A DNA stretch of 64,000 nt from NCBI RefSeq assembly GCF_013378055.1, contig NZ_CP051130.1, positions 1,302,001-1,366,000 of the forward strand, written 5' to 3'. The notes under the pieces were generated by a model that saw only the letters and a program-made list of their open reading frames with translations, was not told where the DNA came from and made no database searches. This DNA is from Parasphingopyxis sp. CP4. Lineage in GTDB: Bacteria > Pseudomonadota > Alphaproteobacteria > Sphingomonadales > Sphingomonadaceae. The position numbers and the translations under genes are program-made. Below, piece by piece: positions 37,899-47,454 of the stretch. Each line of letters opens with the position of its first letter. Within the stretch, counting starts at the first letter, position 1.

Positions 37899-38795
37899 TC
37901 AAAATTCCGGATCGTCAAACCATTTATGGAGGTCCGGGATATCGCTGCTGACCGTGTTCGGGTAGTTGGCCGAGCGCTTTTCAAGAAACGAAACGACCCC
38001 CTCCTTCGCATCATCCTGGCGACCGCGATACCAGATCGCCCGGCTGTCCATGCGATGTGCTTCGAGCGGATGATCGGCACCCATCATGCGCCACATCATC
38101 TGCCGCGTCATGGCAAGCGACACGGGCGCGCTTTCCGCGGTCATCTTCGTGGCAAGCGCGCGTGCTGCCGGGATCAGCGCATCGGGCGCGTGGATCGCCT
38201 GGACAAGACCGCCAGCCTTGGCTTCCTCGGCACCGAACACATTGCCTTCATAACACCATTGCAGCGCCTGGCTGATGCCGACGAGCCGCGGCAGGAACCA
38301 GCTGGATGCAGCCTCTGGAACGATCCCGCGCCGCGCAAAGACGAAGCCGAAGCGCGCGTGATCAGCGGCAAGGCGCACATCCATCGGCAAGGTCATGGTC
38401 GATCCAATGCCGACGGCCGCACCGTTGATCGCGCCGATCACCGGCTTTTTGCAGTTGAAGATCCGCAAGGTCAGCTGTCCGCCCCCGTCGCGCGCACCAC
38501 GATGGCTCCAATCGACATTGCCATCTGCATCGACCGGGGAATCGCGATCCGCGCGTTCCTCATAGTTGAAGGTATCAGCACCAGCGCCAAGATCGGCGCC
38601 CGCACAATAGGCGCGCTCGCCCGATCCGGTGACGATCACTGCGCGCGCTTCGTCATTCGCATCGGCTTCATCGAACGCGGCAATCATCTCGTGCATCATC
38701 TGCCCGGTGAAAGCGTTCATCCGGTCGGGTCGGTTGAGGGTAATCGTGAAAATATTGTCGCTGAGGTCCGTCAGGATGGTTTCATAGTCGGCCAT
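37899..38795 (-). CDS. Enoyl-CoA hydratase/isomerase family protein
   Basis: This is a 298-residue crotonase with an insertion (about residues 75-115, DLGAGADTFNYEERADRD and onward). GERAYCAGADLGAG and GAINGAAVGIGSTMTLPMDV are the oxyanion motifs, and FARRGIVPEAASSWFLPRLVG carries a Glu. It directly follows mccA, separated by a hairpin repeat, so 3-methylglutaconyl-CoA hydration in leucine breakdown is a reasonable guess but not shown by the sequence. A palindrome-like site lies 35 bp before the start. Confidence 0.83.
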   Translation of the reverse strand: MADYETILTDLSDNIFTITLNRPDRMNAFTGQMMHEMIAAFDEADANDEARAVIVTGSGERAYCAGADLGAGADTFNYEERADRDSPVDADGNVDWSHRGARDGGGQLTLRIFNCKKPVIGAINGAAVGIGSTMTLPMDVRLAADHARFGFVFARRGIVPEAASSWFLPRLVGISQALQWCYEGNVFGAEEAKAGGLVQAIHAPDALIPAARALATKMTAESAPVSLAMTRQMMWRMMGADHPLEAHRMDSRAIWYRGRQDDAKEGVVSFLEKRSANYPNTVSSDIPDLHKWFDDPEF

Positions 38796-38830
38796 GAGGC
38801 TCTCCTCTCGCAAAGCAGCTTCCGCCAGCT

Positions 38831-38846
38831 TGACGTAAAGGTCAAC
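38831..38846. promoter_or_regulatory. Imperfect palindrome, possible operator
   Basis: TTGACGTAAAGGTCAA has 5-bp inverted arms (TTGAC/GTCAA) and agrees with the perfect palindrome at 26046-26061 at 12 of 16 positions. Both sites sit 31-35 bp before a crotonase start codon. This makes a shared regulator plausible; the match alone is not proof. Confidence 0.5.
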
Positions 38847-38888
38847 TGCCCATTGGGGGATTGGGGGTGGAGGTGCCCTGCAGAGTGG

Positions 38889-38909
38889 ATGCTGAAACAA
38901 GTTCAGCAT
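38889..38909. repeat. Hairpin repeat, family D (copy 1)
   Basis: ATGCTGAA and TTCAGCAT form an 8-bp stem around a 5-base loop, in the context GTGGATGCTGAAAC...TTCAGCATGACGG. The same element recurs at 46466-46486. It lies between mccA and the next crotonase gene on the minus strand. Confidence 0.8.
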
Positions 38910-38924
38910 GACGGGAGGATGTCG

Positions 38925-40823
38925 TTACTCGCTCGCCTCGATCTGGACCAGGAGGGTGCCTTCGGAGACTTGCCCGCCCTCTTCGGCATTGAGTTCGGTT
39001 ACGGTGCCATCGAACGGCGCGGTCAGGCTGTGTTCCATCTTCATCGCTTCGAGCGTTACCAGCTTATCGCCCTTGGACACCGCCGCTCCGTCCGCGACGC
39101 TGACAGCGATGATCTTGCCCGGCATGGGCGAGAGGATGGCGCCGTCTGAGGCGGTGCCAGCGGCGGTGCCCCACGACGCAAGCGTAAAGGCAAAGGTGAA
39201 ACCTTCCTCAGGCACAATCGCAAAATTGCCCTGGCGATATACAAACACAGGATCAATGGCCGGGCCAAGTGCGAAACGGTAGGTATTCCCGCGATCATCC
39301 AAGAGGACACCATTGGCCTTGCTAGGCGCGTTGAGACGGAAGTTTGTGAGCTCATCGGAAAATGGCAGGTCGCACGCACCCAATGCCCCGGAAGGCTGGC
39401 ACGGACCGAGACGCTCAAGAGCAGCGTTTAGCATGCCGTCGCTTGGTTCAGATCGCGACACCAAATCCTCGAGATTTTGATCGATAAAGCCCGTATCCAA
39501 ATCGAAATCGACAAAGCGATCAGATCGCAACAAATTTACTAGGAAACCGGAATTCGATGCAACTGGCCATATTACGCAATTGATCAGTTGCGATTCAAGC
39601 GCATCGATCGCGTCCTTGCGAGTGTCGCCGCTTGAAATAAGCTTCGCTATCATTGGATCGTAGAATGGCGTGACATCGGATCCTTGCCGTACACCAGTAT
39701 CAACGCGTTCTTCGCTGAATAGCGGACCGATATCAAAGACTTCGAGCCGCCCCGTACTCGGCAAAAACCCGCTTGCCGGATCCTCCGCATAGAGCCGCGC
39801 TTCGATGGCCCAGCCATTGATCGACAGTTCTTCCTGTTTCTTCGGCAGCTCTTCGCCACTTGCGACGCGCAGCTGCCATTCGACCAGGTCCTGTCCCGTA
39901 ATCTCTTCGGTCACCGGATGCTCGACCTGAAGCCGGGTATTCATTTCCATGAACCAGATGCGATCGGCCTTGAGGCCGTCCGAGGCGTCGGCGATGAATT
40001 CGATCGTTCCCGCACCTTCATAATCGACCGCTTTCGCAGCACGGACCGCGGCGGCGCAGACGGCTTCGCGGGTCGCTTCGTCCATGCCCGGCGCGGGCGC
40101 TTCCTCGATCACCTTCTGATGGCGACGCTGGAGCGAACAATCGCGTTCGAACAGATGGACGACATTGCCATGGCTATCGCCGAACACCTGCACCTCGATA
40201 TGGCGCGGGCTTTCGATCCACTTTTCGAGCAGCACGATATCATTGCCGAACGAGGCGGTGGCCTCGCGTTTGCAGGAGGTGAGCGCGTCGGCGAAATCGG
40301 TCGCTGCATCCACCTTGCGCATCCCCTTGCCACCGCCACCGGCGACTGCCTTGATCAGCACCGGATAGCCAATCGCCTCGGCCTCTTTCGCCAGCCGCTC
40401 TTCGGATTGGTCATCGCCAAGATAGCCGGGCGTAGTCGGCACACCGGCCTCGTCCATCAACGTCTTCGCTGCATCCTTCAGCCCCATGGCGCGAATGCTG
40501 TCAGGCTTGGGACCGACCCAGATCAGGCCAGCATCGATCACCGCCTCCGCGAAATCGGCGTTCTCGGACAAAAACCCATAGCCCGGATGGATCGCCTCCG
40601 CGCCCGTTTCCTTGGCCGCCGCAATGATCTTTTCGCCGACCAGATAGCTTTCGCCGGCCGGCGACGGCCCGATATGCACGGCCTCATCTGCCTCGCGCAC
40701 ATGCAAAGCCTTGGCATCCGCATCGGAATAAACGGCAACGGTGTGCACGCCGAGCTCACGCGCGGTACGGATGATCCGACAGGCGATTTCGCCGCGATTG
40801 GCTATGAGGAGGGATTTCAACAT
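38925..40823 (-). CDS. mccA: 3-methylcrotonyl-CoA carboxylase biotin-containing subunit
   Basis: This 632-residue biotin carboxylase/BCCP protein starts MLKSLLIANRGEIACRIIRTA. It has LIKAVAGGGGKGMRKVDAAT, ERDCSLQRRHQKVIEEAPAP, FMEMNTRLQVEHPVTEEITG and a C-terminal TLEAMKMEHSLTAPFDGTV for biotin. It pairs with the mccB-type carboxyltransferase 11 bp upstream, which defines the substrate as methylcrotonyl-CoA (or geranyl-CoA). The region coding for the BT linker (about 39220-39660) drops to roughly 40-55% GC, below the flanks. Confidence 0.9.
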   Translation of the reverse strand: MLKSLLIANRGEIACRIIRTARELGVHTVAVYSDADAKALHVREADEAVHIGPSPAGESYLVGEKIIAAAKETGAEAIHPGYGFLSENADFAEAVIDAGLIWVGPKPDSIRAMGLKDAAKTLMDEAGVPTTPGYLGDDQSEERLAKEAEAIGYPVLIKAVAGGGGKGMRKVDAATDFADALTSCKREATASFGNDIVLLEKWIESPRHIEVQVFGDSHGNVVHLFERDCSLQRRHQKVIEEAPAPGMDEATREAVCAAAVRAAKAVDYEGAGTIEFIADASDGLKADRIWFMEMNTRLQVEHPVTEEITGQDLVEWQLRVASGEELPKKQEELSINGWAIEARLYAEDPASGFLPSTGRLEVFDIGPLFSEERVDTGVRQGSDVTPFYDPMIAKLISSGDTRKDAIDALESQLINCVIWPVASNSGFLVNLLRSDRFVDFDLDTGFIDQNLEDLVSRSEPSDGMLNAALERLGPCQPSGALGACDLPFSDELTNFRLNAPSKANGVLLDDRGNTYRFALGPAIDPVFVYRQGNFAIVPEEGFTFAFTLASWGTAAGTASDGAILSPMPGKIIAVSVADGAAVSKGDKLVTLEAMKMEHSLTAPFDGTVTELNAEEGGQVSEGTLLVQIEASE

Positions 40824-40834
40824 TGCCACACCCC

Positions 40835-42436
40835 CTACATCCGGAACACGCCGAACGCGGGGCGCTCGGGTATTGGGGCTTCGAGGGTCGCGGCGAAGGC
40901 GAGGCCGAGTACGTCGCGGGTTTGGGCGGGGTCGATGATGCCATCGTCCCATAGCCGCGCGGTGGCGTGCCAGGGATTGCCTTCATCCTCGTACGTCTGG
41001 CGGATCGGGGCCTTGAAGGCTTCGGTTTCCTCCTCATCCCATTTGTCGGCATCGCGATGGACCGTGGCGAGCACGCTGGCGGCCTGTTCGCCGCCCATGA
41101 CGCTGATCCGGCTGTTGGGCCAGGTGAAGAGGAAGCGCGGCGAATAGGCGCGTCCGGCCATACCGTAATTGCCGGCGCCAAAGCTGCCGCCGATCAACAA
41201 CGTGACCTTGGGAACCGTAGCCGTGGCGACCGCCGTCACCAGCTTTGCACCATGTTTGGCAATACCCTCTGCCTCATATTTCCCGCCAACCATGAAGCCG
41301 GAGATATTCTGGAGGAACAGCAGCGGAATACGGCGCTGGCAGGCAAGCTCAATGAAATGCGCGCCTTTTTGCGCGCTCTCGCTGAACAGCACGCCATTAT
41401 TGGCGAGGATCGCAATCGGCATGCCCCAGATATGCGCAAAACCGCAGACTAGCGTCGATCCATAGAGCGCTTTGAACTCATGGAATTCGCTGCCATCGAC
41501 GATCCGCGCGATAATCTCATGCACGTCATAGGGCGCGCGGACATCATCCGGGATGATGCCATAGAGCTCGTCCGCATCGAATTTGGGCGCGCGCGGCTCG
41601 ACCAGTTTGACGCCCGGATCATGCGGCGCGTTGAGCGTCGACACGATATCGCGGACGATGGTCAGCGAATGTTCGTCATTCTCGGCAACATGATCGACCA
41701 CACCGGACTTGCGGCCATGGAGATCGCCGCCACCCAGATCTTCGGCGCTGATCTCTTCGCCGGTCGCGGCCTTCACCAAGGGAGGGCCTGCGAGGAAGAT
41801 TGTGCCCTGGTTGCGGACAATCACGGTTTCGTCCGACATGGCCGGCACATAGGCGCCGCCAGCGGTGCAGCTGCCCATTACACAAGCGATCTGCGGAATG
41901 CCCTTGGCGCTCATATTGGCCTGGTTGAAGAATATCCGACCGAAATGTTCGCGATCCGGGAAGACTTCTGCCTGGTGCGGCAGATTCGCCCCGCCGCTAT
42001 CGACGAGATAGATGCACGGCAGATGGTTCTGCTCGGCAATCTCTTGCGCGCGCAGATGCTTTTTAACCGTCATCGGATAGTAAGTGCCACCCTTCACCGT
42101 CGCATCATTGCAGACGATCATGCATTGGCGACCCGAAACGCGCCCAATGCCGGCAATCATCCCAGCGCCGGGCACTTCCCCGCCATACATGTCGCAGGCA
42201 GCGAGCTGGCCGATTTCGAGGAATGGCGATCCGGGATCGAGCAAGCGTTCGACGCGATCGCGCGGCAACAGCTTGCCCCGGGACAAATGCCGTTCGCGAT
42301 GCCGCTCTGCCCCGCCAAGCGCGGCTTTGGCGACATCGCCGCGCAGCGTTTCGACCAGTTCGCGGTTCAGCGCGCTATTGGTGCGGAACGCCTCTCCATT
42401 GGTATCGATATTTGTATCCAGCGTCGGCGCGCTCAT
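40835..42436 (-). CDS. mccB: 3-methylcrotonyl-CoA carboxylase carboxyltransferase subunit
   Basis: This 533-residue carboxyltransferase is longer than PccB and has the MCC-type start ([40 protein letters not shown]). Motifs are [66 protein letters not shown] and [49 protein letters not shown] is also diagnostic. It works in leucine breakdown after isovaleryl-CoA dehydrogenase. Geranyl-CoA carboxylase is an alternative, but ivd is close by. Confidence 0.94.
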   Translation of the reverse strand: MSAPTLDTNIDTNGEAFRTNSALNRELVETLRGDVAKAALGGAERHRERHLSRGKLLPRDRVERLLDPGSPFLEIGQLAACDMYGGEVPGAGMIAGIGRVSGRQCMIVCNDATVKGGTYYPMTVKKHLRAQEIAEQNHLPCIYLVDSGGANLPHQAEVFPDREHFGRIFFNQANMSAKGIPQIACVMGSCTAGGAYVPAMSDETVIVRNQGTIFLAGPPLVKAATGEEISAEDLGGGDLHGRKSGVVDHVAENDEHSLTIVRDIVSTLNAPHDPGVKLVEPRAPKFDADELYGIIPDDVRAPYDVHEIIARIVDGSEFHEFKALYGSTLVCGFAHIWGMPIAILANNGVLFSESAQKGAHFIELACQRRIPLLFLQNISGFMVGGKYEAEGIAKHGAKLVTAVATATVPKVTLLIGGSFGAGNYGMAGRAYSPRFLFTWPNSRISVMGGEQAASVLATVHRDADKWDEEETEAFKAPIRQTYEDEGNPWHATARLWDDGIIDPAQTRDVLGLAFAATLEAPIPERPAFGVFRM

Positions 42437-42592
42437 TGCGAATTCGTCCCCTGTTTCGGTCCTGTGCCTAGCCGGGAGAGCCGCTCAATGGAAGAACCGC
42501 GCATAACATTCGACGAACGACCTTGGCCGCGCACCACTCCCCCCTCTATGCTGCTTTCAGGCAACCCGCTTCCATCAAGAGGTCAATCTCCC

Positions 42593-44671
42593 ATGAAAAC
42601 CCGGTTTCTCTCCGCCATTGCGCTGGGCGCAATCACGCTCACAGGCCCCATCGCCTGCACCTCAGCAGAGGAGACGTACGAGATCGGGCAAGGCACTGAG
42701 ATCGGTATCGATGTCGAAGCCATGGATACCGATGTCCGTCCGGGCGAGGCCTTCTACCTCTACGCCAACGGCACGTGGCAGGAAGAAACCGAAATCCCCG
42801 CCGAACGCTCGAGCATCGGGTCCTTCCTGACGGCGTTTCTCGAAACCCAGCGCCAGGTATCAGAAATGATTGGCGAAATCGTCGAGTCCGATCCCGAAGC
42901 GGGAACCGATGAGGCACGGATCGCCAATTTCTACACGGCCTTCATGGATGTCGACGCGATCAACGCCGCCGGCATGGCGCCCGTCCAAGGCGATATCGAT
43001 CGGTTCGCGGCAATTGCAGATCTAAGCGAATTGTCTGCGGTACTGGGCGACCAGATGCGCGCGGATGTCGATCCGCTCAACGCAACCAATTTCAACACCG
43101 AAAACCTGTTCGGCCTGTTCGTGACGCAAGGCTTGGCAACGCCGGGCGAGGTCCTGCCCTATCTGCTGCAAGGCGGGCTCGGCATGCCGGAGCGCGAATA
43201 TTATCTGTCATCAGATGCCTCGCTTTCGGAAGTCCGGACCGAATATCGCGCCTTTATCGAGCGCCTGCTCGAAGCTGCGGAAATCGATGACGCCGCAGCC
43301 CGGGCCGAGCGGATCTTCGCGCTCGAAACCGAAATCGCCCGGGCCCATAACACCCGCGAACAGAGCGAAGACTTTGCCGGCTCGTCCACCGTGTGGAGCC
43401 GAGAAGACCTTGAAACCAACGCGCCCGGCATTGATTGGGACGCCTTCCTCTCTGCCGCCCAGCTCGGTGATCAGGGAACATTTGCCGCCTATCACGCCGA
43501 TGCGATTACTGGCCTCTCGGCGCTGGTCGCCTCCCAGCCAATCGAGGCCTGGCAAGACTGGCTGATCTTCCATCAGATCAGCAGCCATGCCTCCGTTCTC
43601 CCAACCGCCGTCGATGAGGCGCGCTTCTCCTTCTACGGCACCACGCTGAGCGGTGCGCTCGAACAGCGGAGCCGCGAAGAACGCGCGATCAGTGCGGTAA
43701 ACCTCTATCTCGGCGATGCCGTCGGCCGCGCCTATGCCGAACGCTATTTCCCGGCTTCGGCCCGGGCCGAAGTGTCCGCCATGGTCGACAATATCAGCGA
43801 TGCCTTTGCCGAACGCGTCCGCGCCATCGAATGGATGGACGAGGAAACCCGCGCTGAAGCGCTACGCAAAGTTGAAACCATCGTCGTCAGCGTCGGCTAT
43901 CCCGACACATGGCGCGACTATGCAGATTATGAGGTTCCGGCCGACAATCCCTATGCGGCGATGATCGGCGGCGAGCGTGCCGAATATGCGCATCAGCTCT
44001 CCAAGCTTGGCAGCCCGATGGATCGCGGCGAATGGTGGATGACACCGCAGACCGTGAACGCGGTGAACCTGCCCGTGCAGAACGCGCTCAACTTCCCGGC
44101 CGCCATCCTGCAGCCGCCTTTCTTCAACGCCGCCGCCGACCCCGCCTATAATTATGGCGCGATCGGCGTGGTGATCGGTCATGAGATCAGCCACAGCTTT
44201 GATAATAATGGCGCGGATTTCGATTCCACGGGCGCGCTGCGCAACTGGTGGACCGAAGAGGATCTCGCAAGCTTCAACGAACAGGGCGATGCGCTGGTCG
44301 CGCAATATAATGCCTATTCGCCCTTCCCTGACCTGCAGCTCAATGGCCGCCTGACGCTCGGTGAAAACATCGCCGATGTCGCTGGTCTACAGGCCGCCTA
44401 TGATGCCTATCGCGCATCGCTGAATGGCGAGGAAGCGCCTGTAATCGGTGGGTTTACCGGCGATCAGCGTTTCTTCATCGCCTATGCGCAGATCTGGCAG
44501 ACCAAGATGCGCGACGAAGCCATGCGCGCCCGGATCGCGACCGGCGTTCATGCACCGGGCATGTATCGCGCGCTCACCGTGCGAAACCTCGATGCCTGGT
44601 ATGCGGCGTTCGATGTGCAGCCGGAAGACGCGCTGTATCTCGCGCCGGAAGAACGGGTCCGCGTCTGGTAG
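42593..44671 (+). CDS. M13-family (neprilysin-like) zinc metallopeptidase
   Basis: This 692-residue exported peptidase begins MKTRFLSAIALGAITLTG with a cysteine (PIAC) that may be lipidated. The zinc site is GHEISHSFDNNG (His530, Glu531, His534), with the third ligand Glu591 in LGENIADVAG. FYLYANGTW near residue 55 and NAVNLPVQNALNFPAAILQPPFF are family features. The C-terminus ends ERVRVW, one residue short of the CxxW of mammalian relatives. It is divergent from mccB, and its job is likely periplasmic or surface peptide cleavage. Confidence 0.92.
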   Translation: MKTRFLSAIALGAITLTGPIACTSAEETYEIGQGTEIGIDVEAMDTDVRPGEAFYLYANGTWQEETEIPAERSSIGSFLTAFLETQRQVSEMIGEIVESDPEAGTDEARIANFYTAFMDVDAINAAGMAPVQGDIDRFAAIADLSELSAVLGDQMRADVDPLNATNFNTENLFGLFVTQGLATPGEVLPYLLQGGLGMPEREYYLSSDASLSEVRTEYRAFIERLLEAAEIDDAAARAERIFALETEIARAHNTREQSEDFAGSSTVWSREDLETNAPGIDWDAFLSAAQLGDQGTFAAYHADAITGLSALVASQPIEAWQDWLIFHQISSHASVLPTAVDEARFSFYGTTLSGALEQRSREERAISAVNLYLGDAVGRAYAERYFPASARAEVSAMVDNISDAFAERVRAIEWMDEETRAEALRKVETIVVSVGYPDTWRDYADYEVPADNPYAAMIGGERAEYAHQLSKLGSPMDRGEWWMTPQTVNAVNLPVQNALNFPAAILQPPFFNAAADPAYNYGAIGVVIGHEISHSFDNNGADFDSTGALRNWWTEEDLASFNEQGDALVAQYNAYSPFPDLQLNGRLTLGENIADVAGLQAAYDAYRASLNGEEAPVIGGFTGDQRFFIAYAQIWQTKMRDEAMRARIATGVHAPGMYRALTVRNLDAWYAAFDVQPEDALYLAPEERVRVW

Positions 44672-44701
44672 GCCTAGCTGTCGATCAGGTTGCTGCCGAA
44701 A

Positions 44702-45049
44702 TCACCACGCGCCGAGGATCGCAAACAGGCCCGCGGCGCTGAGCACCGGCCAGCCGATATGCTGGCCGCGCGTATACACGGCATCGAATAGTCCAACCGC
44801 CAGCCAGGCGCCGCCCGTGAGCAGCACGAGCTGATCCGGTGTTCCCGGCCATGCGACGACCGCGGCGCAAACAATCATCAGGAGCGAGGTGAAATGCCAG
44901 GCAAAGCGGATAACCTTGCGGGCCAGCGGTTGGGTTAGCACCGTCTTGTCCTGGGCAAGCAGCGGCGCGATCAAACGCTTTTCACCAAAATAGGAATGGA
45001 TTGCCGCAGTCAGCACCATCACGGCGGCCGAAGCCCAGAGCCAGTTCAC
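44702..45049 (-). CDS. Small integral membrane protein, unknown
   Basis: This 115-residue protein has four predicted membrane segments: LWASAAVMVLTAAIHSYFG, AWHFTSLLMIVCAAVVAW, LVLLTGGAWLAVGLFDAVY and WPVLSAAGLFAILGAW. A conserved-looking GEKRLIAPLL loop follows the first. I do not recognise a named family. The start overlaps the ivd stop by 4 bp (ATGA at 45046-45049), so it is cotranslated with isovaleryl-CoA dehydrogenase, though no link is evident. Confidence 0.8.
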   Translation of the reverse strand: MNWLWASAAVMVLTAAIHSYFGEKRLIAPLLAQDKTVLTQPLARKVIRFAWHFTSLLMIVCAAVVAWPGTPDQLVLLTGGAWLAVGLFDAVYTRGQHIGWPVLSAAGLFAILGAW

Positions 45050-46206
45050 CCTGATGCTCCGATCAGTTCACGGCCGATCAGCATGCGGCGGATCTCATTG
45101 GTACCCGCGCCAATGTCGAGCAGCTTCGCATCGCGCATATAGCGTTCGACCGGCCAATCCTTCGTGTACCCCGCACCACCCAGAGCCTGGACCGCTTCGA
45201 GCGCCACTTGCACGGCATTCTCACTCGCCAGCAGGATCGATCCTGCCGCATCGAAACGGGTCGTCTGACCCGCATCGCAGGCGCGCGCCACCGCATAGAC
45301 ATAGGCGCGTGATGAATTGAGCGCGACATACATGTCCGCCACCTTGGCCTGCATCAGCTGGAAGCTGCCGATCGGCTGGCCGAACTGTTTGCGTTCGCGC
45401 ACGAAGGGCAGCACCACGTCGAGACAGGCCTGCATTACGCCGAGCTGGATCGCCGCGAGCACGGCGCGCTCATAATCGAGCCCGCTCATCAACACGCCGA
45501 CACCGCCATTGACCGGGCCCATCACATTTTCGTTGGGCACTTCGCAGTCATTGAAGACCAGCTCCGCCGTTGGCGAGCCGCGCATGCCCACCTTGTCGAT
45601 CTTCTGGCCGATCGAGAAACCCGGCATATCCTTCTCAATGAAGAAAGCCGTGATGCCGCCCGACCCCTCGCCCGTCTTGCCATAGACGACCAGCGTATCG
45701 GCATATTCGGCGTTGGTAATCCAGAATTTCGTGCCGTTGAGGACATAACCGCCCTGCACCGCATCGGCTTTCAACTTCATGCTGACAACGTCCGAGCCGG
45801 CACCGGCTTCAGACATGGCCAGGCTGCCGACATGTTCGCCGGAAATCAGCTTGGGCAGATATTTTGCCTTTTGTTCGTCATTGCCCCAGCGGCGGATCTG
45901 ATTGACGCAGAGGTTGGAGTGCGCACCATAGCTGAGCCCAACCGACGCGCTTGCCCGGCTGACTTCTTCGACCGCGACACAATGTTCAAGATAGCCGAGG
46001 CCAAGCCCGCCCCATTCTTCCTCGACGGTAATGCCGTGCAGGCCCAGCTCGCCCATTTGCGGCCAGAGCGCTTCAGGAAACCAGTCTTCGGCATCGATCT
46101 TTGCGGAAATCGGTTCGATCTTGTCCGCCGCAAAGCGCGACGTTGTGTCGCGGATCATGTCGGCGGTTTCGCCAAGACCGAAATCAAGCATGGGAGCGGC
46201 AGGCAT
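45046..46206 (-). CDS. ivd: Isovaleryl-CoA dehydrogenase
   Basis: This is a 386-residue acyl-CoA dehydrogenase. Motifs are MSEAGAGSDVVSMKLKAD, GTKFWITNAEYADTLVVYGK, VNGGVGVLMSGLDYERAVLA, with the glutamate of the DYER stretch at the position used by isovaleryl-CoA dehydrogenases, and FGQPIGSFQLMQAKVADMY. The C-terminal position used as base in other family members reads IGAGTNEIRR, without Glu, which supports the IVD call. It starts leucine catabolism toward mccAB. Confidence 0.93.
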   Translation of the reverse strand: MPAAPMLDFGLGETADMIRDTTSRFAADKIEPISAKIDAEDWFPEALWPQMGELGLHGITVEEEWGGLGLGYLEHCVAVEEVSRASASVGLSYGAHSNLCVNQIRRWGNDEQKAKYLPKLISGEHVGSLAMSEAGAGSDVVSMKLKADAVQGGYVLNGTKFWITNAEYADTLVVYGKTGEGSGGITAFFIEKDMPGFSIGQKIDKVGMRGSPTAELVFNDCEVPNENVMGPVNGGVGVLMSGLDYERAVLAAIQLGVMQACLDVVLPFVRERKQFGQPIGSFQLMQAKVADMYVALNSSRAYVYAVARACDAGQTTRFDAAGSILLASENAVQVALEAVQALGGAGYTKDWPVERYMRDAKLLDIGAGTNEIRRMLIGRELIGASG

Positions 46207-46290
46207 AGGGCAACCTTCTTTTGAAAGAATGTTGCTTTAGCAAGACCCGCCCGCGCCCGGAAGGGGTTGCGATGGATTGAGAGCGCCTTG

Positions 46291-46374
46291 TGCTCCGGCG
46301 CAGGCCGGAGCCCAGTCCAAACGGTGCCGACTTTCCTGGCAGGACAGGCCTAGGCTCCGGCCTGCACCGGAGCA
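46291..46374. repeat. Inverted repeat, family B (copy 2)
   Basis: The 22-bp arms at 46291-46312 (core CTCCGGCGCAGGCCGGAGCC) and 46353-46374 (core GGCTCCGGCCTGCACCGGAG) are inverted copies with one mismatch. The arms and the inner bases CAGTCC/GGCCTA match the element at 18840-18901. It is the first unit of a four-family repeat mosaic in the 450-bp gene-free gap 46207-46656. Confidence 0.85.
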
Positions 46375-46400
46375 CATATCGCTTTCACCATAATCTATTC

Positions 46401-46438
46401 GTCACCCTGAACGTGTTTCAGGGTCCACCGTTCCACAG
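46401..46438. repeat. Repeat family C (copy 2)
   Basis: The 38-bp stretch beginning GTCACCCTGAACGTGTTTCA is nearly identical to 18917-18954, with TTCC in place of TTTC near the end. It follows a family B element, as at the other site. Confidence 0.8.
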
Positions 46439-46465
46439 GCACAGTCGGCGCGAACTGACGGGTGG

Positions 46466-46486
46466 ATGCTGAAACGAGTTCAGCAT
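46466..46486. repeat. Hairpin repeat, family D (copy 2)
   Basis: ATGCTGAA/TTCAGCAT stem around ACGAG, with flanks GGGTGG and GACGG as in the copy at 38889-38909. Here it follows family C by 27 bp; the family C and D units face each other as an inverted pair (GGTCCACC against GGGTGGAT). Confidence 0.8.
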
Positions 46487-46538
46487 GACGGAAGATTATG
46501 AGAGCTCCGCGTTCGGAAGGGTTTTGGTAATCGCACCA

Positions 46539-46637
46539 TCCGTCATTGCGAGCGCAGCGAAGCAATCCAGAGCGGGTTGGCTCAGCGCATGCGGCTCTGG
46601 ATTGCCGCGTCGCCTAACGGCTCCTCGCAATGACGGA
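46539..46637. repeat. 99-bp inverted repeat, family F
   Basis: The left arm starts TCCGTCATTGCGAGCGCAGC and the right arm ends TCGCAATGACGGA, with inner inverted segments GCAATCCAGAGC (46562-46573) and GCTCTGGATTGC (46594-46605). Such CGTCATTGCGAGCG...CGCAATGACG elements are widespread dispersed repeats in alphaproteobacteria. It ends 20 bp before the stop of the transaldolase-family gene. Confidence 0.85.
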
Positions 46638-46656
46638 AGGTGAGGAGGCCGAACGT

Positions 46657-47310
46657 TTAGCCGATCGACTGGCCGGTCTTTTCCCAATCCGCGAGGAATG
46701 CGGCGAGGCCCTTCTCGGTCAGCGGATGGTTGAACAGCTTGAGGATCACATCCGGCGGCATGGTTGAGACATCGGCGCCCATTTTGGCCGCTTCGAGAAT
46801 ATGGATCGGATGGCGTACGCTGGCGACCAGGATTTCGGTCGGGAAATCATAATTATCGTAGATCATCCGGATGTCGGAGATCAGGTTCATTCCGTCATAG
46901 CCAATATCGTCATGACGCCCGACAAAGGGTGAAATGAAGGTCGCGCCAGCCTTGCCCGCAAGCAGCGCCTGGTTCGCCGTGAAGCACAGCGTGACATTCA
47001 CCATCGTGCCATCGTCCGTCAGCTTCTTGCAGGTCTTGAGGCCATCGACCGTCAGCGGGACCTTGATCGCAATATTGTCGGCAATCTTCCGCAGCACTTC
47101 GGCTTCCGCCATCATCGCATCATGCTCGGTCGCCACGACTTCGGCAGAGACCGGGCCATCGACGATATCGCAAATCTCCTTGGTGACCTCCATGATGTCC
47201 CGCCCGGATTTGTGAATTAGCGACGGGTTGGTGGTCACGCCGTCGACAAGCCCGGTCTCGGCAAGTTCACGAATGGCGTCGGTATCGGCGGTGTCGGCGA
47301 AAAACTTCAT
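46657..47310 (-). CDS. tal: Transaldolase / fructose-6-phosphate aldolase family protein
   Basis: This 217-residue short transaldolase starts [37 protein letters not shown] and [17 protein letters not shown], whose lysine forms the Schiff base, then [33 protein letters not shown], are all typical of the TalC/FSA subgroup. The reaction is transaldolase in the pentose phosphate pathway or aldolase; the sequence does not decide. The chosen start removes 20 unconserved residues. It is divergent from priA. Confidence 0.92.
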   Translation of the reverse strand: MKFFADTADTDAIRELAETGLVDGVTTNPSLIHKSGRDIMEVTKEICDIVDGPVSAEVVATEHDAMMAEAEVLRKIADNIAIKVPLTVDGLKTCKKLTDDGTMVNVTLCFTANQALLAGKAGATFISPFVGRHDDIGYDGMNLISDIRMIYDNYDFPTEILVASVRHPIHILEAAKMGADVSTMPPDVILKLFNHPLTEKGLAAFLADWEKTGQSIG

Positions 47311-47454
47311 GAGCCCTGGGTCCTGTCTCGGTCGGTGAGTCGTGGGCTCGCTATAACCCAATCGCGGCACGCGCTGTACGGGCTATCCACAGACAAAGCG
47401 GTCAGATTGCAGCTCCGGCTTTTCTGCGCGCCCGCATCGCCTATTGTGCCTTTC

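Noticed and set aside
40953-42436. mccB considered as a second propionyl-CoA carboxylase subunit
   Set aside because: Its length, N-terminus and the [18 protein letters not shown] stretch are those of methylcrotonyl-type enzymes, and pccB is elsewhere in the window.
41480-42592. Long open frame on the plus strand running into the M13 peptidase
   Set aside because: It is the antisense shadow of mccB, whose protein motifs are unambiguous; the peptidase proper starts with a signal peptide at 42593.
46291-46637. Possible CRISPR array
   Set aside because: The repeats are palindromic elements of different families, not regularly spaced identical units.
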